A stretch of 64,000 nt of DNA from Dasypus novemcinctus (Eukaryota > Chordata > Mammalia > Cingulata > Dasypodidae): NCBI RefSeq assembly GCF_030445035.2, contig NC_080673.1, positions 38,064,365-38,128,364 of the forward strand. The letters run 5' to 3'. Shown here piece after piece: positions 1 to 13,284 of this stretch (position 1 is its first letter; each line of letters opens with the position of its first letter). Made by a program: the position numbers and the translations under genes. The notes under the pieces were generated by a model, which was given only the letters and a program-made list of their open reading frames with translations, searched no databases and was not told the DNA's origin.

Positions 1-1529
1 TTATTCAAATGTTACAAATTATAGTAAATATAACTGGATTATGCAATGAATTTTTATAAAAGATCATAATGGCCAATAAATTTATAAATTGAAAAAACAT
101 GATCAATTATATTCCATATCATATTTTGCTGATACAAATAAAAACAAAGGTTATATCAAATAATTTTTAAAAGGTACTACACAACCTTAACATTTTATTC
201 TACCATGATCCAAATTAAATTACATAATAATAATCCATATGCCTCAGTCTGTACTTCAAGGATTTCCACTATTTGAAACACCAATTTCATTAGCATTTTC
301 AAAACTATATACAGATAATTTCTACTTCAGTGAAATATATATACTATATCATTTACTGCCATTCATAATTTAATTGCCCCTGTGTCTATACCTGCTAACT
401 CCAAATCTCAGTTACTTCTTTTCCATTTATTTCCTCTTTAGATCCTTTCTCTTTCTGCTCAAAGCACAGCCAAAATATATCTGTCCTAGAATCTATTTTT
501 TTAACTCACAACATATAGGACACTTGCAATTATTTGAAAATTACTACTCACTGGGTGCTAAAGAAGGACACAGTACTGACCCATAGAACACACTACATTA
601 CAACAACAAAAACAGACATGTGCAAAGTCCCGTGGCTTTATAACCTTGATGGATCAAAAATGTGTAACAGTAAATAAAGAGTAATATGAAAAGTACTAAA
701 CTGTAGAGTAATACAGAAAAAGTCATTTTAAGTTACAGTGCCCATTAAGAAAACTTCAATGCAAGAGATAAGTAGATAAGAATGAATACAAAGTAAGTGG
801 AACATTTATTCCCATCAAAGTGAAGCATAGGAGCATGGCAAGTTCAGATGATTCAAGCAAGAGGTATCTGTCCATGGTGGGGTAAGGCAGGGCCAAACAG
901 AGTAAGAGAATGCATTTAGGGGAAATTATAAGAGCAAGCCCTTGTACGTTCCTGAGCAAGGAAATGACAGTGAAAAAACATAGACATATTGGGAATGATA
1001 AATTATAACGTTGAACTATGTACTGAGATATTTTGTGCATCAGAGAACAAAATGAAAGTACCAAGTAATTGGAGGCCAAGAAATAGATATAAACCACCTT
1101 TGCCTGTCTGAAAGTCTGTTGAGCAACTGGACGGTGGAAAAAAAATTTTAATTGGCCACCTTGACACGTATGCTATTGGCTGACAATGCTTATACTAGAG
1201 TAAACTTAAAAATTCCAAAGCTACCTTATAAACAAGATATGTTCACAAAATCTTTCTAACTTAGAATGTCTCATTTAGGATTCAGCCAGGTGTCTCAGGT
1301 GCACAATACATTGAAGGGGTCTGATGGATGGCTTGTAGGAGTAGTAAAGCCAAAACTATCTCTGAAAAGGAAGTAAAGCACTCCTAGAAATAAACTTCAT
1401 TTCACTATATATTAATTTTTAGAATAATTTGCCAATAGTATTTCACAAGTCCACAGTCTGTTATCAAATGTTTAACATTAGAGATGGGCCGATTTTTCAT
1501 TGAAATCATGAGAAGTTACTAGGATTAGA

Positions 1530-1770
1530 AGTTAAAAGCACAGGATTTCACCTCTTAGATTACTATGGGGTCGTGGGCAAATTACATAACCTACTGAAGT
1601 CTCAGTTTCTTCACTGGTAAATAAAATTTTTAAAAGGAGAAACTAAAATAATACCTACCCAGAAGAATTATGAGGATAATGTATTATGTAAAGGAATTTA
1701 GCACAATACCCTAACATATAATAAGTGCTGAAAGAATCTTTATTACTACTAATAATATTTTATTATTATA
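1530..1770 (+). mobile_element. MIR fragment
   Basis: The MIR core order is visible: gggcaaattacataacct, ctcagtttcttcact, then attatgaggataat and a caataccctaacatataata tail. It is diverged. Confidence 0.65.
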
Positions 1771-1834
1771 TGATTGGAAACTGGCATCTGGAGTTTTTCT
1801 GAGTAAATAGTATTCTATAACCCTTAAATGGCAC

Positions 1835-2075
1835 TTTACAGCATAAAGGTACAATTCTGGGCCTATTACATTTTAATTCATTTAACACACATAATTACCC
1901 TATGAGATAAATCTGTTATCATCTCCATCTTACAGATAAAGTAATGAAAGTATAGATTAATATCTTTCCCAAAGTCAGATATCTAGAAAGTAATGAAGCT
2001 GAAATATGAATCCAGGAAATTCAGCTTGAAGTGCCATGCTCTTTTATTTCACACTGCCAAAATGCAGTACAGAAT
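1835..2075 (-). mobile_element. MIR fragment, reverse
   Basis: Reverse MIR core: tacagataaagtaatgaaag, cccaaagtcagatatctagaa, then tatgaatccagg. It lies just after a forward MIR. Confidence 0.6.
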
Positions 2076-2104
2076 GTCCTTTGTTGCAATTCTTTCTAAA
2101 ATGC

Positions 2105-2345
2105 TGTATTTCATTTCCTGACCCTCTCATCCCAAAGTAGGTCAGGACACACAAATACATATTTTCATAAAACCTTGTACTTCTTCAGAGCATTTATCAG
2201 AACTGTAACTAAAGAACTGTATCTCCCTCAATAGAATGTAAGCTCTATGAAGGAGCAACTGTTTCTGATTGACTACAGGCATCTTCAGGATTTAATATAC
2301 AGACTCAGTGCTCAATTTTCAATAAGTATTTGTTGAATGAACAAC
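2105..2345 (+). mobile_element. L2 3' end
   Basis: The sequence tagaatgtaagctctatgaagg, with the ending aagtatttgttgaatgaac, is the classic L2 3' terminus. Confidence 0.75.
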
Positions 2346-2689
2346 ATATTATTAATAAGGACTGACTGACAGCCAGCTACCAGTTAATAAAGTCTGAAGG
2401 TGAATAACAGTAAACAAAGAGGAAGAATGTCAAAGAAAAACTTCCATAAATCACAGTTCACAAAGGGCACTTTTTTAGAGAGCTTCAACATGGTAAGGCT
2501 ATTCTTCTACAAGGGATGTTAGGGAAGATAATTTTGCATTACAATAGTCTAAAGAATACTTCTTTCTGCCATATAACTATTTAGCAAATAATTATTTATT
2601 TAAAATTATTTTATTTGAATTAAGTGTTAAAATAATAAGGTTTCTGTTTTTTGTTTTCAACTGAGGGCAACAGCTTTTAGTAGTCTTTT

Positions 2690-3010
2690 AAAGGCTTAAG
2701 TCATAATCTACCCTCTATGAAACTTTCTTCTATTAGACTTAGATTCTAATGCCAAGAGCTCCACAAATACGTAATTGAAGTCTTTCACTGATGTGTCAAC
2801 TCTTAAAATATTTGATAACAGCAATCATATTCCCCCTAAAATACTCTCATTTATAGACTAAATAGTTTTCAAAACTTCAATTGTTGCACATCCTACTACA
2901 TACAATAGTTTTCAGGTATTCCTAGTTGTCAAGGTTCCATTAAATTATGGGGCTCAAAATTTGAACAAAACACTCCAGATAAAGTCTAAGCAAAGTAAAA
3001 TTATTTGATC
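2690..3010 (+). mobile_element. CR1/L3-like ancient LINE remnant
   Basis: Diverged blocks such as catattccccctaaaatact and caaaacactccagataaagtc resemble an old mammalian CR1/L3 text. A second copy of the same kind is at about 19.94-20.29 kb. The name is by memory of style only. Confidence 0.35.
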
Positions 3011-3706
3011 TAGATATTATCTAACCTTTCTGTTTTGCCTAGAATTATATTAATTTGGGAATCTCTAGAGTAAAATGACTCTTAAAATATGGATGTACAG
3101 TGTACATAATAAAAAAAAAACATACTCACCACCTAGGTTTAGAAACAGAAAATTATCAATACCTTAGAAATCGTTTTAGTATCCTATCTAATTTGTTTCT
3201 CTAACCACAATCCTAATTCTGAGAGTTAATCACTCCCTTGCTTTTCTTTTATGATTTTGCCACACATACACACATACTGAAACAATATATTGTTTGGTTT
3301 AAGTTGGCTTTATTTTCCTACTCATAATCTCCCTTGCTTCAATTCTATTTAAAATTTGCATTCTTTCCATTTTACATCTCTAATCTTTGGTGGAATGAGG
3401 CATGGATGAATGTGAATAACCCATCCATTACCAGTAAAAAGAACAGAGAAAAGACGGAATGAAGATTAATATCTACTTAGGTCAGTGCACTGCATCAAAC
3501 GGAGACAATGCCAATGCTGCCCAATTAAGTAACTGGACTGAGGGGAAACTGAACGTCTTTCCATCTTTTCCTACACTGGGTTTGATAATAGGGCTTAAGA
3601 ATTTGTGTAAACTCCCTGAATTGATGTACCATGTATTTAAATAGTGGCACAAGTTAAACAGATACAATTAAACAAATGATATTTAAATTATTGTGTTTCA
3701 ATTTAT

Positions 3707-3755
3707 TTATATTTATATTATATATATAAATATAATATTTATATAATATTTGGGA
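3707..3755. repeat. AT-only inverted repeat
   Basis: An 11-bp arm at 3707-3717 (ttatatttata) pairs with 3725-3735 across a 7-base loop, inside a run of pure A/T. Cruciform-capable low-complexity DNA. Confidence 0.7.
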
Positions 3756-5707
3756 GTTGACTATAGACATTTTTATTGTCATAGGAAAACAGTACTGTAT
3801 ATTAGATTGAAAGAATTTAAATAAAAGTCTTCATTATTCCCTGAAAATTCAGATAAAATATCAAGACTATAATGCCCCAAATTAGAAATTCAAAGAGTGC
3901 TTGACATTACCAAGCTACTTTCCAATGCCCTAGAGAATTGATAAAAAGCCTGTTGATGCTCCTCCCCAAGTTATATTAGCTAATGGATCAGCCCTTGTTT
4001 ATAGCCTAAACCACAAACAGTAAAAGAAAAAAAAAATTAAAGATTCTTAAAATCCAGAGAAATTAGATTTTTAAAAAATATGCTAGTATATAAATTAGAG
4101 ATGACAACAAAATGAATAAATAAACCACGGGCATAATGAATGTATTTCAATGAGAGAACTTAAAATCTAAGTCTACCAATTTCATAGGGAAAAATTTAAG
4201 GAATAAAGAAATGGGCAAAAACAATCATGACTATCTCATCAAATCTGTACTCTTCCTCAGAATCTAGAAGAATGTCTGCATAGAATTGTATAGGTTAAGC
4301 AATCATATTTTTGCTTAGCATTTCTTCTTTCCTTCTAATTCTCAAGAGAAAATATTCCAATTATCTGGTATCATACTATTTCTATACTTGGGATCCCTAA
4401 AGATCTGTCATATAGATGTAAATAATATTCACAAGTGAGTCTCATTTCAATTAATAACCAGCTCCCTGTTTGAATATAATTTATTTATTTATTGTGCTTG
4501 GCAAAAAATTATAACCTTATAGCACAGAACACAATTGTAAACTTGTTTTCCAAAGAGTCATAGTGCCTTACTTGGAACCTTATAAATTCTGTGCCCAAAG
4601 AATCCAATACTTTCATAATTCCCTAACTACAGTTTTGGTCACACTTGGATCAAAAGTTAAAAGAGCAGCAGCAGCAGCAAAAGAAAAAGAAAAAAAAAAG
4701 CAAAGCCATCCACATATACAGCACATGTGCTGCAAATTTCATGGACATTTGTATACCCCTTAATGGTGCCAGTAAGCAAGCAAACTGGAACATGGATAGC
4801 TAAAACAATTTAAGAAAATAAAAGTCAAAGTAAAGGGCTTGCAGTTTTATAACAATCCACAGACGAAAGAGGATTAAAGGGGGAAAAAAGGCAGAAAGAA
4901 AAAAAGGATTTCTATTAATAACATCCTTAGAAAACAATGAAAGAAAATCAGAATGTGCAAAAGAAAAAGTGAAACAAAGGCCAACATTATTTATTCCATA
5001 AAAGCTAGATTTTTCTCATAGTTTACATTTTTTATTTATTCAAGGTTATTTATGTTTCAAAGCCTTGAATTAATTTGTATATAAAAATCGTTATACTAAA
5101 CACATAACAAAAAAGAGCAGATTTAGAATACACTCACCTAATTATCAGGCAATACATTCCTCTACATATTTTACATTTTTTAACCTAAAGTTATAGACAT
5201 GATTGTAGTAGAAGTCAATGATTATATTACCGATATAAATATATTTAATGACTCAAGACAATGCAAGAAGGTATACAATTAGTCAAATAAATCACTTTCT
5301 TAAAATATGAAATTAAAATATGAATTGTATATATAAAAATTCATATACAGACTGTATTTATAGAGCAAATGTAACATACTCTGAGGCAATTAATCGCGCA
5401 CATATAATTAAGATATCCCAATTACTATCAGTTTAAAGGGCAAGAAAATCAATCTAGTTATTAATATTCTGGTGATTTAAAGTTTCTAATTAGTTTGGGG
5501 GAATAAGAGTTTTTCGTTTTGTATTCATTTGTTTTGACTCCCCAGAAGGAAGCATAACATTCTTGGATAGACGATGTACTGCTCTCTGATAGAGAACCAA
5601 CTGCTCTAGAAAAATAACCAGTAAGAGTAGATTCTATCTCTGATCTCAACCAAAAGGCCTGGAAGAAATTGAGAGAGTAATTTTGAAGTGGTTAAAAACA
5701 CAGATGG

Positions 5708-6104
5708 GGGAAACGGACTTGGCCCTGTGGTTAGGGCGTCCGTCTACCATATGGGAGGTCCGTGGTTCAAACCCCGGGCCTCCTTGACCCGTGTGGAGCT
5801 GGCCCATGCGCAGCGCTGATGTGCGCAAGGAGTGCCGTGCCACGCAAGGGTGTCCCCCGCGTGGGGGAGCCCCACGCGCAAGGAGTGCGCCCGTGAGGAA
5901 AGCCGCCCAGCGTGAAAAGAAAGAGCAGCCTGCCCAGGAATGGCGCCGCCCACACTTCCCGTGCCGCTGATGACAACAGAAGCGGACAAAGAAACAAAAG
6001 CAGCCAAAAAACAAGACGCAGCAAATAGACACCAAGAACAGGCAACCAGGGGAGGGGGGGAGATTAAATAAATAAATAAAATCTTTAAAAAAAAAAAAAA
6101 AAAA
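5708..6104 (+). mobile_element. DAS-SINE, short-body subfamily
   Basis: This is a tRNA-derived head with A-box (GTGGTTAGGGCGTCC) and B-box (GGTTCAAACCC) polymerase III promoter motifs. A CG-rich tRNA-unrelated body, an AAATAAATAAAT stretch and a poly-A tail follow. The 14-bp aaaaacacagatgg flanks it at 5694-5707 and 6105-6118. Many intact CpGs and the exact duplication point to a young insertion. The body lacks a 41-bp block found in other copies (junction at 5955/5956). Confidence 0.95.
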
Positions 6105-9100
6105 AAAAACACAGATGGTCTCTTCAACTCTTCAATAAATTCTTCATGATGAAATGACATTCCAAAATATCTTCTGTCTCCATTCACTAGTGCATTAACT
6201 AACATGTAATTAAAGCTTAACCAATTATTGTCAACTTAATATAAAATGGGAAGCTAAAATCAAACAAGATGTGCTGAAGATGAAGTATAGCATCTCGCAC
6301 AGATTTTTCTGATTCTAAAACAAAAAAAAGGTAAGCCATCAGGAGAGAAAAATCAATATAACCCAAAATTGCTCTTTTAAAGCCATATTAAAAATATATT
6401 TAGGTGACACCATGTTGCAAAATTATGAATTGATGCTGGCATCTGATACAAGAGGAGAAATTTTTAAACTATCTTTTAATATGAATTAAATGTAAAATTA
6501 GACATTAAATTTATAAAATAAAGTAGTAGCCACTGTTGAAGCTACTGTATTAGAACAGTATTTTAGAAGTCCATTAACCAAAGACTCTAAGAAATTATAG
6601 AATAAAAGATCGAGCATAATTGAATATATTTATAAAGTACATGAAATCACAATGCTCCTAATATTAGCTAGTAAATAAATGTAAATATGGAACAAACACT
6701 GGGCACATATGTTTCTAATACACATTATTATTTTCCTAGATTGTTATAAAACAAAAACTACTTTCCAAACTTTTAAATAATTAACTTGTTTTACAAAACC
6801 TTCCTTTGACTATGATTAATAGGCAAATGCAGGGAAGAAAATAACAAAAAGCAATTTTTTTCACTATGCAAACCCAACAGGTGAGTGAATCTTTCCTTTT
6901 TCTATTCAGTTTCTGCTGTGAGGACAGACACAAGTTTTAAATTTTATAAAGGAAAGGATTAATCTGATTATTTTTACAAATAATAGCTTGATTTTAAGCT
7001 ATTCGAACTGAAATATGTAGTTTCACAGACAAATTAAAAATATAAAGTATTATTTTTGATCCTTCATAACATTTTTGACCAAATTTTAAACCGAACCATA
7101 ATTACTTCTAGACAAATGGGTCCTTATATCAAACCAAGTAAAACCCTGGTATTTTTGAAGTTTGCAGAGATTAAATGATTCATTTGCCATTCCAAGGTCA
7201 CAGAGTTTGTTGGTGGCTAATTCTTGTATTTTTACTTTAGTACATTTTACTCTATAAAGCTGCTTCCTTCACACGACTAACCCAATAATAATTAAGGTTT
7301 GTTAATATAGATGTTAGTAAGATCAGAATTATACACAATACCATATGATGGTTCAAAGGACTTTTCAGAAAAAAATTAGTAAGTTTCAAGAGAAACAGAA
7401 CTTATTTTCATAAGCACTGGGCCCTCTCAGAGGGTCAAAGACACATAGTTGAGTTAATGGAATTTTCATCTTACCACTTGGTTATATGAAAACAAATAAA
7501 TGTGTAAAATGTTGATGCTGATGCCTATTTTTTTAACAGTGAACAGTAAAACAACCTCAGCAAATTATTTTTGTTCTTTAAAACATCAGTTTGAAATAGT
7601 ATCATCAAAGATCTGTACTTAAAACTGGCAAGGAAAGAATAAGTTACTAAAAGTATTATTTTTCTTCTGATTATTTATAATGAAATTTCTATTAAAATAT
7701 AACAATTATGTTTAGCTTAAATGTCCCTTAAAATAATTTTTTTTAAAAAACTGAAATTTTAATTTTTTTAATTTTTGCATTTCTGCCCATCAATCTGGAA
7801 ATAATGATGTCTCGTGAGAGACAGAAAAAAGCACCAATTATTTTTCAGATTTAAACATCTCACAATAGGATACCTTCTTCTGAAGTTATAAGTGAAAACA
7901 GAAATCAAAACCTAATTTTAATAATGTTAAGGTGATAGCAAACATAATACCTTTTCAGATTAGAATATATATAAAACATTTACAACTTTACCAGAAAAAA
8001 TTAAAGATTGTAATGATGACATTACAAAGCCAAACATGAGAAATAATATACAAGTCAGCTGAAAAATGAATACTGAAAAAGAAAAGTACACATAATATTA
8101 AGATATAAAGATGATGAATATTCATATATAATCTGGTCCACACAAATCAGGATAGATTCATCTAGAAAAAATTACTTGCTCAAAGGAAAAGCAAGCACAG
8201 CTGTCACAGATGTGCAAAAAAAAAGTTGCAAAGTCTTAAAAAGGAGGATCAATGATTTTTCAATTAACTACTGTATACATTTTCAATTTCTCTTTTTCCT
8301 GACAACTGGCTGAGGTCACCACAGCAAACACTACAGAGAACTGTTAGCTGTTAGCCCACCACCATCCTATTTTTTTCTACATATATTTGCTCATGTTGAA
8401 TACTCTGCTCACAAACTCCTCCCCAAGGTTTACAACTCAGATAAGGGGGATTTTGATTTTTCTCTTACTCCCAAAATAACCTATGTATAGAGTTGGCATA
8501 TCTGCTTTCTTCACTAGACTGCATTCCTCAATAGCAAAGACAAAGTTTATTTATCTTTAGGTCTCAACTGTTTTGGAAAGGACACTTAAATAATAGGCAT
8601 TCAAAAAGATTTGTTTTTAATTAAATTTTATCAATCATGATTAGAACAACAGTATAAATTCAGATGAAATTGAATCAAGAGCACAGTCTAGGTTGTGACC
8701 CAGAGGCTCTTCATCCTTGCTTTAAAACTTTAAGTGGTCATATAGTTAAGGAAAAACTCCCACTTGTATCAGTGACTATTACACAAATACAGAAAAAAGA
8801 AATGTCTTGCCTACAATTATTTGTTAATATGTTATTTAACAAGGTAAACTATCAACACATACCAAGGCTATCTCCCTCTTTCCAGTAAGTATTCTCCAGG
8901 AATTTCTTCTTCAAAAATACAACTCTCCAGGACTTTCCTTTATCTCCCTAATTTTGCCTCTTCTACTCCAAGACAGCAAAGAAACCTCCAGGGATTCTTG
9001 GCAATGTTGGAAGACCCAGATTCAAAACAGAGGCAAAGTTTTAGGAAAAACAGGATTACTCACACTGATTGCTCTGCTATTAAACAGATAAAAAATTATA

Positions 9101-12100
9101 AAATGCAAAAAATGTATTTAAAAAGATATGATACTAAAAACCAAAGGTATCTCCATACATCCAAATTTAGTATGGAAACTACCCTACTCCCAAGTCTGTC
9201 ATGAAAGCCACTGAGTATCCTACTTATTGTAAGTCATTACATAATCAGATTAATATCTAATTTCTTTATCCTGGTGGTCAGTTTCCAGTGAGGTAAGAAA
9301 TGTTTTATTCTGACATTAAGGAGAAGGCAATAATATCTAATTTTCAAGTAAAAATAAATAAATAAAATAAATGAAGAGGGTGTAGTTTAGGCACTGACCC
9401 CAGCTTTCAGATTTCCTTCCATTAAGGGTATTTTGCTTAAAATACAGTTAACTTTAAATGAGATAATGAAACACTGTATTTTAAAAATTGATTTTAAAGT
9501 AAATATAAGCCCAAAAACTTCTGGGATTCTGGTTAAGAGCATTAAGTGTTCACTGAAAAGTAAACTCTAGGTTTCTAATACTCCATTTAAGGTGCCTTTA
9601 TTTAAAAAACAACAATTTTCTTCATAACACCAATAATGGTCATTTAACTAAATAAAGCCTAAAATTTTTATGTTTTATTTTTCAAACTAGAAAATTAGAG
9701 ATGATAATACTGTAGTAATGTGGACACTAAAATTATATTTTTAAAGAGCTCTGAACTGCAAAGTGCATGTTTGTATCATATATGACAAAGATTAAGTTAA
9801 GATTATATAATAATACCCAAAACAGCATCAAATTTCAAGGATTAAAATAAAAACCTTACTACACCCAAAGAAAACATCTGAAATATGTAGTTAAATATAC
9901 TATCTAGAAAATTAGATTCAAGTTCTTTAAGTAAACAGAGCCAAGAAATAGTTAATACTAATGAACTCCATTCGAGGGGCTAAAAATACCTTTAACAACT
10001 TCTCAAGGTCTGAGAAACATGCCAATCCTTAAAACATAGAAACGTTTAGCAGAATATCAATAACACATGACCTCTGCCCCCTAAGAACACACCTATTACC
10101 AACTGATCTCAACTCTGAACCTTACAAAGAAATCCTGTAACTTTTACCTGAAAGAAGCTGCATCTGAAAAGCCATTAATCCTTTAAATACCAAAAGGCTC
10201 CAATATATTTAATTAGCAGAAGGCAAAAACAAGTCAGAACATTGCTACAATATTCAATTTATTCTTTACTTTCCATGTGGGAACAGGTAAACCTCCTGAT
10301 TGCCTATACAGTTCCTGCCCCTACTTTAACAACCTCTAGAGGCCTGACCTTTGTTTTCTGATCAGTTTCTTAGACCCCTGATCTCTAGTTCTTCTACTCC
10401 CTGAATTCCATCTCTCCTCCTCAGGTTGCCTAAATGTATTTTTTGCCTTTAACTCAACAACTTTCACTCATATTTCTAGGTAATCAAAATAACAATTTTT
10501 TGTGTTACTGTCTGGAAACAAGGCCTCTGGTCTTGGGTACTACACCCAAACATCCTAGGTATTTAATCTAAAACTCTGACTTAATTTTTTATTTTGCTTA
10601 TATCTTATTAGCTTGTCTCTCTGACTGTCAAAAGAGACTAAGATAGAAAAGACTCCTTTTTTTTTTATTTTAAGAAGTTTTGATATAAGGTTGATAAAAT
10701 CTGAATTGAAAGGTGCCTAAAGCAAGCTGTCTCAGCCCTCTAAGGATTTCATTTATTGACACCAACTTTATCCCTCAATAACATAATCCAATCAGGGATA
10801 CTGTATCTGATCCCGGGTTTTCTTAGGGAACTAAACGTCAGTACTAGTTAACTGTGACCCTAGAACTCCTGCCAAAATACCTTAATAAATGGGTTAAAAG
10901 CTGATGAAATACCTAAATTTATGGAAATTTAGGTTCCATAAAGCATCTGATCTTCTTTATGGAATATCCATATAGGCAAACCACATCCAAAAAGAAAACA
11001 TATCATAAAATATCTGAGAAGACTATATTATAAGAATCTTCTAAGTTTATAAATTTTTAAGGGAAGTGAGTGGGGATAAAAATAAAAATGTTTAGCATTA
11101 CCATGTTAGAAAGCACACAAGTACCTTGGGAAAATCTTGCTCAGTAACTACTTACCTACCTCCCACCCTCCAAAAGAATAATTTCATCTATTTTTCCCTA
11201 AGAACCCTACATTGAATTATTTGCTATCCACCTAATTTATCTTTAAACTTATGTAGTCTTTAAAAATAAAAATGAAGACTTCTATTTTTATAACAACAGA
11301 AGTCACACCTAAGAAATTATTAATTTATATGACTGTTAAATTCCAAATATACCCAAACTAAAAACTGAGGACACTACTGGAAGTTTCTTTGAAGGGAACC
11401 CTATCATCAGCCCTAAAATTCTGATCAGCTCTCCAAATAAGAATCTCCTAAAAATATGAAAAATAGCATGGGAGTGGCTATGAATGGATAAGCAGTTCTA
11501 CAAATGTCTGAAATTCCCTCTATCTTCTGGAAAAAAATTCTCTGACTACCTTCTCTTAAAAAATATGATATATAAGCTTCAGTAATGTGGTTCTGCAACC
11601 ATATAACAAATCAATTTTAAGCTAAATGTTGGCAATTATAATCAAGAAACAATTACAATCCTCATTAAGAGACCTTTCATTTTCAATGCTGACTCTCAAG
11701 AAACCATTACTTTACTAAAAAATATGATTTAAGGCACAAAATAATCATAGATGAAATCTATGGCTACATTTTAAAAAGAACCAAACTGGTAGAGGACAAA
11801 AAAAGGGTAATATAAGAGGAAAAAAGTCAGGAAGCAGAAAAAACACAAGTGATATTACATCTTTTCCTTCACAATGCCAAATAGTTATTTAGCATATTTT
11901 ATACGGTACAAGGCCTTTCTTAATTATGCTTTAAATGTTTCAGTGAAAACTCCTTTTTGTAAAGCATGAAATTAAAGATGAGAATGGTCATAAATCACTT
12001 TTAATGATGCTTTTTGTCTCTCATGAGTAATAATGACTAATTTCCAGATTGGTGAGCCTAGGGCAGTGTCTACCTGACCCATTTGAAATGCCTCTGATTT

Positions 12101-12284
12101 ACCCACTCTCCACCCCTGTGGTACTGTCACTTTACCATGATGCAGGTCACGCTTATGAACTGGCTTAAAAGACAAATCCTGTAGCTTATCTGTAACTTTA
12201 TTTCAAATGAAGACTAGTCACTTAAACAACAAATTAATTAAACAGAGTCATGAACTCTAAATCAAATCAAAACCAAATTTTTTT

Positions 12285-12336
12285 GTTTTAAAAAGCCAAA
12301 TGTAGGAAATGTTTTAAAAAGCCAAATGTAGGAAAA
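12285..12336. repeat. 26-bp tandem duplication in the RBM46 terminal intron
   Basis: Two abutting units (12285-12310 and 12311-12336), each starting gttttaaaaagccaaat, are identical except at the last base. The duplication sits about 165 bp downstream of the exon 4 donor. It looks like a recent replication-slippage duplication. Confidence 0.9.
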
Positions 12337-12501
12337 TTACAAGGGAAGCAGACTTCAACAAAATTTATCATGAATTCATTAAAGTTGAGGTATATCTTAT
12401 GGTAAATACTGCTAATGTTAAGAGTTTAAAACAAATGAATTATAATCTATATTTCCTGATTTCATAGTTTATGATGCTATTTAAAATATTTTTAAACTTA
12501 C

Positions 12502-13284
12502 CCAAATGTAGCAATGTAAACTGGGCTGCCAGTTCCTTTGCATCTTCTAATGTAGTACAGAGTTTGTCTGGCATGAAGTAACTCTGGGATCCATTTGCAA
12601 TAGCAGGAATAACTATTTTATATACCAAAAGTACTTTCCCATCTTGACTTGTTGTTGAATACAAGTAATATTCAGGTGGTGCCCAATTATTTTTGTTGCA
12701 GTAATAATCCAAATGCATTACTGCAGAATTGAAATGGTTGGATTTTAAGGAATACATGCTAATTGGAGTAAGCTTTGTTCCAGGGAAAAATGGGTAAGTA
12801 CATCTTTCGATTTCAGGGGGACTTGGGCTGTGCTGACCATTGATACGAGCTGGAAGAGTTGGTGGCTTGCCTAGAGTTTTGGGGTGGTTCTCTTCTTTGT
12901 TAGCAAACACAATCAGGTTTTCCGAATTGGGACTAATCTGACCATTAAGATGCTGTCTCCAAGTGTTTTCTTTATTTACTGGTTTTGCCAGTGTTACCTC
13001 AATACTTGCTCCATCAATGCATTTTCCATTCATAACAGACATAGCAGTGACAGCATCTTCTCGGTTGAAAAAGTGAACAAAAGCATAATCTCTAAGTTTC
13101 TTTACTCGTTCAACTGCACCAGGCTTGAATTTATTGAATTCTGCTTTAATTGTTTCCTCTGTAGTTGAGATCATTAAATTTCTCACATACAGAACTTTAA
13201 CTCTCTGCATGGTTTCCTCATCAACCTCTTTCTCTGGGTCAGCCCAATCTACCTGAATGGTGTGGCCCCATAGTTGGAATGTCC
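12502..13284 (-). CDS. RBM46: RBM46 coding exon 4 of the gene: third RRM, linker and dsRBD-like domain
   Basis: This exon encodes residues 208-467 of RBM46, a germ-cell RNA-binding protein of the A1CF/RBM47/DND1 group that family knowledge links to mRNA control at meiotic entry. RRM3 spans about residues 236-308, with an RNP2-type LYVRNL and an RNP1-type RDYAFVHF. A polar linker follows. Residues about 389-467 match the DND1/A1CF-type double-stranded RNA-binding domain ([30 protein letters not shown]). The acceptor is a pyrimidine tract ending in AG just above 13284. The donor reads G|gtaagt below 12502. The exon starts with two bases and ends with one base of split codons, so it joins exon 3 in phase (783 nt). 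It is clearly under coding constraint and has no stop. If the following intron were retained, 19 extra residues would follow residue 467 and end at a stop near 12440. Confidence 0.97.

Larger units (their letters stand above)
1..12284 (-). other. RBM46 terminal intron (partial), no coding exon seen
   Basis: This AT-rich stretch lies downstream of the RBM46 exon 4 donor and is presumed to be its last intron. The gene should end with one more coding exon of about 66 codons. I scanned the minus strand for its expected ending (a short Asn-Gln-Ala-Ser-Phe-Phe-stop type terminus) and found none. The interval holds MIR, L2 and CR1/L3-like remnants at 1.5-3.0 kb, an AT-rich inverted repeat near 3.7 kb, a short GCA run at 4664-4679 and one DAS-SINE at 5.7-6.1 kb. 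From 6.1 to 12.2 kb I see only unassigned AT-rich DNA and short low-complexity runs. No open frame there resembles a known protein. Confidence 0.6.

Noticed and set aside
5720-5790. Possible tRNA gene (A-box and B-box)
   Set aside because: It is the head of a SINE with a poly-A tail and target-site duplication, lacks a full cloverleaf and is repeated across the window.
5744-6205. Overlapping open frames antisense to the DAS-SINE
   Set aside because: The same frames recur at 16.3-16.7, 35.8-36.3, 48.2-48.5, 51.7-52.0, 54.2-54.5 and 60.1-60.5 kb. They are translations of the repeated SINE, not genes.
11972-12175. Candidate for the missing RBM46 last exon
   Set aside because: The peptide does not resemble the Ser/Pro/Tyr-rich RBM46 C-terminus and there is no matching acceptor phase.
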